Shown in pieces: positions 23,966-30,790 of a stretch of DNA of 37,173 nt (its first letter is position 1; every line of letters begins with the position of its first letter). The DNA lies in contig JAABTV010000036.1 in NCBI GenBank assembly GCA_011389685.1, forward strand, positions 1-37,173, read 5' to 3'. A model generated the notes under the pieces. The model was given only the letters and a program-made list of their open reading frames with translations, made no database searches and was not told the DNA's origin. The position numbers were made by a program, and so were the translations under genes. The DNA comes from Paracoccaceae bacterium (GTDB lineage Bacteria; Pseudomonadota; Alphaproteobacteria; Rhodobacterales; Rhodobacteraceae).

Positions 23966-25783
23966 TCAGACCGTCACGACGGCCTGATCATCGTTGGAAT
24001 AAAGCCGTTCAAGCAGCCCCTTTCGCCGCTCCAACACCTTGCGATAGTTGAGATTTCCCTTGGCCGTCATCTCGCCCTCCCCGATCGACGGCGGCGCGCC
24101 CAGAACCAGCGCGCGCGCCACGCGAACCGAACTCCCCGTGGCGTCACGGGCCCGATCCGCCAGCCGATTTCGGATCTCGTCCAACAGCCCCTGGTCGGTC
24201 AACAATCCGCCCTCCTGCGCATCGCCGAACCCGCTCCTTTCAAGCGCGGCCAGGTTGGGGAATATCATCACCCCGATCGCGCTGCGATCCGCCCCCGTCA
24301 CCACCAGATCGGCGGCCAGCGGTGCCAGCAAACCCAACAGGTCAAGCCTGAGCTGCGCCGCCCGCACCCATGTCCCGGTGGACAGCTTGAAATCCTCGGA
24401 GATTCGCCCGTCGAACCGCATGCCGCGATCCGGGTCGTCGGGATCGACCAGCCGCATCGCGTCACCGGTGATGAAAAACCCCTCATCATCAAAGGCTTCG
24501 CGCGTCTTGTCGGGGTTGCGGAAATAGCCCGGCGTGACGTTCGGCCCCCGCACCCGCACCTCGCAGCGCATGTCCTCATCCGGGATCAGCTTGACCTCGA
24601 CACCGGTCATCGGCACCCCGACGACGCCCGCGCTTTCAATCGGCTCCTGATTGAAAAGCGCCCCGGGCGCGGTTTCCGTCAACCCCCAGGACGAGGTCAT
24701 CAACGGCACCTCCCCCTTGATTTCCAGCGTCATGCCCTCCAGCGCGTGCCACAGGTCCTGAGGCAGCGACGCCCCGGCATAGAACAGCAGATCGAGCTCC
24801 TCGAAAAACCGCCGTTTGAGGCCCGCATCCCCTTGAAACGCCTCGACCAGCAAGGAATATCCCACCGGAACGTTGAAGCTCAGCGTGCCCGTGACCATCG
24901 ACAGGTTTTCGAGCGTTCGGTCGAATAACCCTTTCACAGGTTTGCCGTCGTCAATATAGAAGCTGCCCCCGTTCGCCAGCATCATGTTGAAATTATGCGA
25001 CCCGCCGAAAACATGGCTCCAAGGCAGCTAATCCACGATCCGCGGCGCACGATCCTCAAGGATCGGCAGCGCATCGCGGATCTGCGCCTGGTTCACGCAC
25101 ATCATCCGATGCGTCGTGATCACCCCCTTGGGCGATGAGGTCGACCCCGAGGTGAGCAGGATTTTCACAATCGTATCCGGCGTCACCGCGGCGAATGCCG
25201 CTTCGACATCAACGCCCCCGTTTCCTTTCAGGAGCTCCGAGAACGGCGTGACCCCGGCCGTGCTCCCGGGGCGCGATGCAACCACCTCGATCCCATCCAG
25301 CGCATCGAGCGCAAGCGCATCGCCATATTGCTCCGCATCGACCACATAGGCCAATCCCGGTCGCACCAGGTCAATGGCATGGCGCAACCGCGCATGCGCT
25401 CCGGGGATGAGCGAGTACTGCTCGGCCACCGGCACCGCCGGAATCCCGGCATATTGCGCGGCCAGCGCCAAAAGCCCGTGATCGACACCATTGCCCGACA
25501 TGATCAGGATCGGCGTCTCCTGCGTCAGCCCCCGCGCCAACAGGCTGGCCGCGATGGCCCGCACCTGTTCGAGCACCGAGCCAAAGGTCTTTTCGCGCCA
25601 ACCGGCCCCATGGCGTTCGGCCAGAAACACCCGCCCCGGCGCCGCCTCGGCCCAGTGATGAAGCCAGTCACCGGTGCGCGCGGAAACCTCGCCCAGCCCG
25701 TTGGTCGATTCATAAAACAACGTCCCGTCGCCACGCCGGGTCAGCACCGTATCATGGCGCGCATACCGTTCGGTTCTCTTCAT
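23966..25783 (-). pseudogene. Feruloyl-CoA-synthetase-like AMP-binding acyl-CoA ligase, interrupted by an amber codon
   Basis: The frame is complete for about 605 residues except for one TAG at 25030-25028. The 5' part (251 codons) has the ATP-binding P-loop LLTSGSTSSPKGVITTHR. The 3' part continues in the same frame with LPWSHVFGGSHNF, YIDDGKP, SSWGLTETAPG, GVPMTGVEVKL, FFITGDAMRLVD and FDGRISEDFKLSTGTWV. Relatives read DWLPW at the break, so Trp TGG has become TAG by one transition. The first ATG after the break (24985) could not make a functional ligase. The start overlaps the marR stop by four bases; the upstream partner is a crotonase. An intact enzyme would form CoA thioesters of hydroxycinnamic or related acids. 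A sequencing error is possible. Confidence 0.88.
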
Positions 25784-26274
25784 CTCGCGGACCCTCCCTC
25801 GCCCCGTTCGATCATGTTCATCACGCGGATCACGACCGCGCGGTCTTCGGCACTCAGCCCGGCAAGGCGCCGCGCCTCTGCCGCGCGGTTCGCTTCGGAT
25901 GCCTTCGCGGCGGTATCGATCCCCTCGGCGGTCGGCATCAACGCATATGCCCGCCGGTCCGCCAGAGTTTTATGGCGCATTATCAAACCCTTACCCTCAA
26001 GATCGTCGATAACCGCCACCAGGTTGGGACGCTCGACCGCCAACAGATCGGCCAGTTGCGCCTGCCGCAAGCCGGGATTGTCGACAATCACCACAAGTGC
26101 GGAGTAACTCATCATGCGCAGGCCAAAAGGTTCGATGGCACCGGCCAGATCGGCCTGCAGAACGCTCATCGCGCGCTTGACATGATAGCCAAGAAACCCA
26201 CGCAAGGTGGCGTCCTGTGCCGCATGCCCCGTTTCGGCATCCCGGGTCGGGATGTCTTCGCAACCGCGTTCCAT
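25780..26274 (-). CDS. MarR-family transcriptional regulator
   Basis: 164 aa from the ATG at 26274, one base after the crotonase stop. The winged helix-turn-helix spans roughly residues 50-115: PGLRQAQLADLLAVERPNLV is the recognition region, IDDLEGKGLIMRHKTLADRR leads to the wing, and AYALMPTAEG follows it. The first ~20 residues are unlike the family and may be trimmed if a later start is used. MarR proteins of hydroxycinnamate clusters respond to the CoA thioester made by the adjacent ligase, which would fit this gene order (inference). The palindrome TGAGTATACTCA before the crotonase gene is its likely operator. Confidence 0.88.
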   Translation of the reverse strand: MERGCEDIPTRDAETGHAAQDATLRGFLGYHVKRAMSVLQADLAGAIEPFGLRMMSYSALVVIVDNPGLRQAQLADLLAVERPNLVAVIDDLEGKGLIMRHKTLADRRAYALMPTAEGIDTAAKASEANRAAEARRLAGLSAEDRAVVIRVMNMIERGEGGSAR

Positions 26275-26275
26275 G

Positions 26276-27046
26276 TCATTCACCGAATTTTGGCGCGCGC
26301 TTTTCAAGGAACGCCGCCAGCCCCTCCTGCGCATCCGGGCTTGTCTGGGTCAGCGCCGCGCACAGGCTCTCGGTGAAAAGCCCGCCGGCCTTGTCCATAT
26401 CCTCGATCCGGCTCAGCGCGTGAATCATGACATAGTTCGACAAGGGGGCATTGCGGGCGATCTTGCCGGCAAGGTCGCGCGCCAGGGTCATGGCCTCGCC
26501 CGCGCCGACCACGTAATGCGCAAGGCCAAGGCCAAGCCCCTCGTCGGCGTTGTATTTTCGCCCGGTCAGCATCATCTCGGTCATCCGGTCCGCCCCGAGA
26601 ATGCGCCCCACCCGCACACTCGCCCCTCCCCCGACATAAATGCCACGCCGCCCCTCGGGCAGCTGGAAAACGGTCGACGGCTCGGCGATCCGCACATGGG
26701 TCGCCGTGGCCAGTTCCAGCCCGCCACCGATCACCGCCCCGAACATCGCGCTGACCACCGGCAAGCCGCCATATTGGATCCGGTCCATGACCGCGTGCCA
26801 CGCCCGCGAATGGCGCATCGTGCCCTCGGCATCGCGGTGCTTGTGTTCACCGAGGTCAAGCCCCGAACAAAAATGCCCCGCCGTGCCAGCCAGGATCACC
26901 GCCTTCACTTCGTCGGGCGGGCTCGAAAAGAAACCGTCGATCGCCTCCAGAAGCTCATCGCACATGGCATTGCGCTTGGCCGGCCTGTTCATCGTCAAGG
27001 TCGCGATCCCATCATCGATGTCGATCACAAGCATTTCGCCGCTCAT
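26276..27046 (-). CDS. Enoyl-CoA hydratase/isomerase (crotonase) family protein
   Basis: 256 aa from the ATG at 27046, behind GGGGAGA. An ATG at 27079 would place the operator inside the gene. Crotonase hallmarks: the oxyanion-hole block AGTAGHFCSGLDLGEH (53-68), the second GAVIGGGLELATA with Glu111, and PEGRRG with Glu131, the two acidic positions used by hydratases. Linked to a feruloyl-CoA-synthetase-like gene and MarR, it probably hydrates, and may cleave, an aryl-propenoyl-CoA. It lacks the exact GEAWSAGMDL-type motif of the known p-hydroxycinnamoyl-CoA hydratase-lyase, so a true lyase role is not shown. It is the first gene of a three-gene unit with marR and the broken ligase. Confidence 0.88.
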   Translation of the reverse strand: MSGEMLVIDIDDGIATLTMNRPAKRNAMCDELLEAIDGFFSSPPDEVKAVILAGTAGHFCSGLDLGEHKHRDAEGTMRHSRAWHAVMDRIQYGGLPVVSAMFGAVIGGGLELATATHVRIAEPSTVFQLPEGRRGIYVGGGASVRVGRILGADRMTEMMLTGRKYNADEGLGLGLAHYVVGAGEAMTLARDLAGKIARNAPLSNYVMIHALSRIEDMDKAGGLFTESLCAALTQTSPDAQEGLAAFLEKRAPKFGE

Positions 27047-27062
27047 TGCCGTCTCCCCGATC

Positions 27063-27074
27063 TGAGTATACTCA
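27063..27074. promoter_or_regulatory. MarR operator palindrome before the crotonase operon
   Basis: TGAGTATACTCA is a perfect 12-bp palindrome 17 bp upstream of the crotonase ATG. Size and position suit repression by the MarR protein of the same operon. Its GTATAC core also appears in the sites upstream of the second marR. Confidence 0.6.
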
Positions 27075-27153
27075 AACATAGTTACACAGGATATCTATTA
27101 ATCTGCAACGATCCCCTCATCGCCCGACGCCACACAAGCGGCTTCACCGTGTC

Positions 27154-28368
27154 TCAGAGGCCCGGGATCGTCTCGCGGCTGACGGCACCATCAAGCCCGG
27201 TCGTGCCGTAAAGCCATGCGATCTCGTCATACCACTCTTCGGCACCACGGGCGCGCATCACCGCATTGCGAAGTTCCGCATGCGCCCCCTCGGGGTGATA
27301 GACGTGAGTGCCAATCTCGCGGCTTTGCAACTGGATGCGGGCGGTGCGCAACCGGCGTTTGGCCTGGTAATCCTGCAATACGGCCTCGATATCGTCGAAC
27401 CGGCCTTCGATCTGCGCCGCAAGACACACCGCATCCTCCATCGCCATGCAGGCCCCCTGGGCCATGTATTGCAGTTGCGGATGCGCGGCATCGCCCAACA
27501 GGGCCACCCGCCCATCGATCCAGTTCATCGCCGGGTCACGGTCGCACAGCACCCAAAGCCGCCAGTCCTTGCCCTTGTCGATGATCTGGCGGGCAACAGG
27601 TGCGACATGCTCGAACCCCTTGCGCACCTCGTCATGGCCGACCGGTTTGCCCGCAACCGGCTCGGCCGCGTCATTGTGATAGGTCACGACAAGGTTAAAG
27701 AGTTTCCAGCCCGACAGCGGGTAATGCACGATATGGCATTTCGGCCCGGCCCAGAGCGTCGCCGCGTTCCAGCGCAGATCCTCGGGCATCTCCTCGGTCG
27801 GGATGACCGAACGATAGGTCGTATGCCCACTGACCCGCGGGGGCCCATCGCCGATCACCCGTTTGCGGATATTCGACCAGAGCCCGTCCGCCCCGATCAA
27901 CGCGCGCCCCCTGACGCGCTCACCATCGGCAAGGATCGCGGTCACGCTGCCTGCATCCTGATCATAGTCGATCACCTCGGCCCCGCTGCGCAACTCCACC
28001 AGATCATGCGCCCGATTGGCCCGCAGGAAAACGCCGTAAAGATCGCCCCGATGCACCACCGCATACGGGTTGCCAAACCGCTTGCGGAACGCATCACCCA
28101 GCGGAATTCGGGTGATCTCGTCCCCGCTCATCGCGTCCATGAGGCGCAGATTGTCGATATAGACCGCCATCTCGCGGGCCGCGTCCCCCACACCCAGGTA
28201 ATCGAAAGCGTGAAAGGCATTGGGGCCAAGCTGAATGCCCGCGCCGATCTCGCCCAGTTCGAGCGATTTCTCCAGAACGACCGAACGAACGCCCTTCTGC
28301 GCCAGCCCGATGGCGGTGGCCATGCCGCCGATCCCGCCCCCCGCGATCAGGACTCTGTCTTGCGTCAT
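27154..28368 (-). CDS. FAD-dependent 3-hydroxybenzoate 6-monooxygenase
   Basis: 404 aa from the ATG at 28368. It is a class A flavoprotein hydroxylase. GGGIGG (10-15) binds the FAD ADP part, ALIGADGLWSNIRK is the DG motif, and GDAAHPQLQYMAQGACMAMED from residue 292 is the GD motif with the flavin-contact region. The C-terminal region (YHPEGAHAELRNAV) matches the salicylate/3-hydroxybenzoate hydroxylase branch. It should convert 3-hydroxybenzoate to gentisate with NADH and O2. Its place next to gentisate dioxygenase and fumarylpyruvate hydrolase strongly supports this over a salicylate-to-catechol enzyme. It starts 72 bp after the fumarylpyruvate hydrolase gene and is likely in the same operon. 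Confidence 0.87.
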   Translation of the reverse strand: MTQDRVLIAGGGIGGMATAIGLAQKGVRSVVLEKSLELGEIGAGIQLGPNAFHAFDYLGVGDAAREMAVYIDNLRLMDAMSGDEITRIPLGDAFRKRFGNPYAVVHRGDLYGVFLRANRAHDLVELRSGAEVIDYDQDAGSVTAILADGERVRGRALIGADGLWSNIRKRVIGDGPPRVSGHTTYRSVIPTEEMPEDLRWNAATLWAGPKCHIVHYPLSGWKLFNLVVTYHNDAAEPVAGKPVGHDEVRKGFEHVAPVARQIIDKGKDWRLWVLCDRDPAMNWIDGRVALLGDAAHPQLQYMAQGACMAMEDAVCLAAQIEGRFDDIEAVLQDYQAKRRLRTARIQLQSREIGTHVYHPEGAHAELRNAVMRARGAEEWYDEIAWLYGTTGLDGAVSRETIPGL

Positions 28369-28440
28369 GCTACATTCCCTCCAATCTGGACCGCCCTGTG
28401 GGCACCCCGGACATCGCCGTTTCCTCGTTGTTTTAGACCC

Positions 28441-29139
28441 TTATTCCGGGTCGGTCAGCGACAGTTCGATCGGGTCGAGCCCATCGACCCCGCCCGTGAT
28501 CCGGTCACCGGCCACCACCGGGCCGACACCCGCAGGCGTGCCCGTCATGATCACGTCACCGGGCGCAAGGTGATAGAAGCGCGACAGATGCGCGACCACT
28601 TCCTCGCAACTCCAGACCAGTTCGGCAAGCGTCGCATCCTGTTTGACCTCGCCATTCACTTCGAGATGAATGCGCTGATCCGCCACCTTGCCGAAATCCT
28701 CGGCCCGGGTCATCCGCGCCAGCACCGCCGAGCCTTCGACATCCTTGCCCAGATCCCATGGCCGACGCTTGTCCTTGCCGTCCTGCTGGCGGTCGCGCCG
28801 CGTCATGTCGAGCGCGCAGCCATATGCATGGATCACCGCCGCCGCTTCTGCAGGCGTGGCCCGAAAGACGGGTTTGCCGATCGCGATCGCCAGTTCCATC
28901 TCGTAATGGAAATTCTCAGTCCCCGGCGGATAGGGTTGAACCGCACCCGAATGCGCCGCATGGGCCACCGATTTGGTAAAATACCACGGCGCCTCGCGAT
29001 CCACCTCGGCCCCCATCTCGGCGGCATGGGCGGCATAGTTGCGCCCCACGCAAAAGATGCGCCGCACGGGGTATTGCGCGCTTTCGCCCTTCACGGGCAC
29101 GGAAAACACCTCGGGGGCGTCGAACAGGTAATCGGTCAT
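28441..29139 (-). CDS. Fumarylacetoacetate hydrolase family; probable fumarylpyruvate hydrolase
   Basis: 232 aa from the ATG at 29139, overlapping the dioxygenase stop by four bases. The FAH fold is shown by IFCVGRNYAAHAAEMG, PWYFTKS, the metal ligands in NFHYEMELAIAIGK and GCALDMTRRD, and PGDVIMTGTPAGVGPV near the end. Length and the RNYAAHA motif match bacterial fumarylpyruvate hydrolases. It would split fumarylpyruvate into fumarate and pyruvate, the last step of gentisate breakdown. No glutathione- or mycothiol-dependent maleylpyruvate isomerase is in the window, so either it lies elsewhere or this enzyme takes maleylpyruvate directly. Confidence 0.88.
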   Translation of the reverse strand: MTDYLFDAPEVFSVPVKGESAQYPVRRIFCVGRNYAAHAAEMGAEVDREAPWYFTKSVAHAAHSGAVQPYPPGTENFHYEMELAIAIGKPVFRATPAEAAAVIHAYGCALDMTRRDRQQDGKDKRRPWDLGKDVEGSAVLARMTRAEDFGKVADQRIHLEVNGEVKQDATLAELVWSCEEVVAHLSRFYHLAPGDVIMTGTPAGVGPVVAGDRITGGVDGLDPIELSLTDPE

Positions 29140-30173
29140 CGGCTGCGTTCCTCGTAATATCCAAGCTTGTCCTGAAGCGGTCGATCATGGACGCGCACCA
29201 GAAAGGAGTCCCCGTCCGCCTCGTGGGTGATTTCGGAAAAGACCGGCACGCTGAACGTGTCTTTCGGCCCCCATTCGAATATCTCGCCATTGATCCGCGT
29301 CCTGCCACGGCCCCGAATGACGTGGAATGCCGCCGAAGAGGATCGCAGGGGTGGCTCGTGTTTCGACCCTGCCGGAAGCATCATGGCGGTAAAGCCCATG
29401 GTGGGCAGGATATCCTCGCCGGTTTCTGGGTTCACGTAATCCAGCTCAGCGATCTCGTCGCCGCCATAGGCCGCCATCTCGCGCAGCGCCGCCTCGGTTC
29501 GCGCCCAAGGATAGCGCATCATCGGGTAGCGTCGCACCCCTGCTCCCAGCTTGCGCGTGGGCGCGAGTCCCGCCGAGAGATATTCCACCTGGCTGGCATC
29601 CGGGCGGTTGCGTTGCCCCTGAAGCGGCCCTTCCTTGGCGTAAGAGCCTTCAAGGTAATAGAAAAGCGGGAGATCCAGCGCATCGAGCCAGACAACCGGC
29701 TCTTCCCCCTCGTGGCCGTGGTCATGCCACTCGCCCCCCGGCGTCAGCACCAGATCGCCCTCCTCCATCGGCAGCTTCTCACCATCGACTACCGTGAACC
29801 CGCCCTTGCCCTCGACGATGATCCGCACCGCCGACGGGGTATGCACATGTGCAGGCGCGGTCTCGCCCGGCAGCAGCAATTGAAGCCCCAGATAGATCGA
29901 GGCCGTCGCCTGCATCGCCCCCACGCCGCGCCCCGGATCAGAAAGCACCAGAACCCGGCGTTCGGCCTTCTCCACCGGGGTCAATTCGCCCGCCCGGATG
30001 AGAAGCGGGCGGATATCCTGGTAATTCCAATACCCGGCCGCGGTTTGCGGTTTGGGCGCACCATGCGGCAGCACATTGCGCATCATCGGCCACAAGGGCG
30101 CGACCCCTGCCTTTTGCATGTCCGCCCGATAATCCTCGGGCAGATCTTCGAGCGTTCCCAATTTCTGCGACAT
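29136..30173 (-). CDS. Gentisate 1,2-dioxygenase
   Basis: 345 aa from the ATG at 30173, behind GAGGAGG. It is a bicupin. The first cupin carries the iron ligands in PAHVHTPSAVR (His109, His111) and EWHDHGH (His150), with GGFTVVDGEKLPMEEGDLVLTP between. The second, poorer cupin has AAFHVIRGRGRTRINGEIFEW and ITHEADGDSFLVRV. WPMMRNVLPHGAPKPQT near the N-terminus and MRYPWARTEAALREM in the middle are typical of the family. It opens the gentisate ring to maleylpyruvate using Fe(II) and O2. It is the first gene of the gentisate operon and is divergent from marR, with two palindromic sites in the 116-bp gap. Confidence 0.93.
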   Translation of the reverse strand: MSQKLGTLEDLPEDYRADMQKAGVAPLWPMMRNVLPHGAPKPQTAAGYWNYQDIRPLLIRAGELTPVEKAERRVLVLSDPGRGVGAMQATASIYLGLQLLLPGETAPAHVHTPSAVRIIVEGKGGFTVVDGEKLPMEEGDLVLTPGGEWHDHGHEGEEPVVWLDALDLPLFYYLEGSYAKEGPLQGQRNRPDASQVEYLSAGLAPTRKLGAGVRRYPMMRYPWARTEAALREMAAYGGDEIAELDYVNPETGEDILPTMGFTAMMLPAGSKHEPPLRSSSAAFHVIRGRGRTRINGEIFEWGPKDTFSVPVFSEITHEADGDSFLVRVHDRPLQDKLGYYEERSR

Positions 30174-30200
30174 GACGGTTCCTCCTCACCCTGATTTTTA

Positions 30201-30246
30201 GTATGCATACATACCAAATTCACGTTCGTCAAATTTGCATGTATAC
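30201..30246. promoter_or_regulatory. Two MarR-type operators in the gentisate divergent promoter region
   Basis: GTATGCATAC (30201-30210) is a perfect 10-bp palindrome. GCATGTATAC (30237-30246) is a related site about 36 bp away in inverted orientation. Both lie between the dioxygenase ATG (30173) and the marR GTG (30290), in an AT-rich stretch unlike its surroundings. They suit binding of two dimers. Confidence 0.6.
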
Positions 30247-30289
30247 TTATCAAAGGCTACTCTTCCCACAATGGCAAACGGAGTCGGGT

Positions 30290-30766
30290 GTGAACGAAAT
30301 CTATGACATGGCCGGACACTTGATCCGCCGCCTGAACCAGATCTCGATGGCCGTCTTCTCCGAGCGCATGGCCGAGATCGGGATCGAACTGACGCCGGTG
30401 CAATATGCGGCCCTGTCATCCATTCGCGAAACCCCGGGGATAGATCAGGCGACGCTGGCGGGTGCCATTGCCTATGACAAGGCCACGATCGGCGGAGTCG
30501 TGGACAGGCTGGCGGGCAAGGGGCTGATCCTTCGCGGCATGTCGGCGCGCGACCGCCGTGCGCGCGCCTTGACCATCACACAAGAGGGCGAGGCTCTTTT
30601 TCAGCATGTGACCCCGCATATCCGCGCCCTTCAGAACGACATCCTTTCCGGGCTGGACGATACTGAGAAAGCGCAATTGCTGAACCTGCTGCGGAAGACG
30701 ACCGATGCGGGTAACACTCGAAGTCGCGCACCATTGCGACGGCACAATGAGGGCGAAACCGCCTGA
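30290..30766 (+). CDS. MarR-family transcriptional regulator of the gentisate operon
   Basis: 158 aa with a GTG start at 30290 behind ACGGAG. An upstream in-frame ATG at 30203 would make the protein begin inside the operators with non-family sequence. The winged helix is clear: ELTPVQYAALSSIRETPGI, QATLAGAIAYDKATIGGVVDRLAGKGLI, and the wing SARDRRARALTIT. MarR proteins of benzoate and gentisate clusters are repressors released by a pathway aromatic acid. Being divergent from gentisate dioxygenase, with two palindromes between, it very likely controls that operon and itself. The tail after ~140 is basic and probably disordered. It converges on cbbO, with 24 bp between stops. Confidence 0.9.
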   Translation: MNEIYDMAGHLIRRLNQISMAVFSERMAEIGIELTPVQYAALSSIRETPGIDQATLAGAIAYDKATIGGVVDRLAGKGLILRGMSARDRRARALTITQEGEALFQHVTPHIRALQNDILSGLDDTEKAQLLNLLRKTTDAGNTRSRAPLRRHNEGETA

Positions 30767-30790
30767 CATCAGCCCCGCCATGACTCGTCC

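Noticed and set aside
23966..24985. Separate 339-codon gene starting at the ATG at 24985
   Set aside because: It starts in the middle of the AMP-binding domain with no ribosome-binding site and lacks the ATP-binding loop. It is the 3' part of the interrupted ligase.
25028..25030. Programmed readthrough or pyrrolysine at the amber codon
   Set aside because: No Pyl genes or readthrough signals are seen, and the position is an ordinary Trp in relatives. A simple nonsense change or sequencing error is more likely.
27280..29157. 625-codon plus-strand frame
   Set aside because: Antisense to the hydroxylase and hydrolase genes, with His/Arg/Pro-rich sequence typical of a shadow frame.
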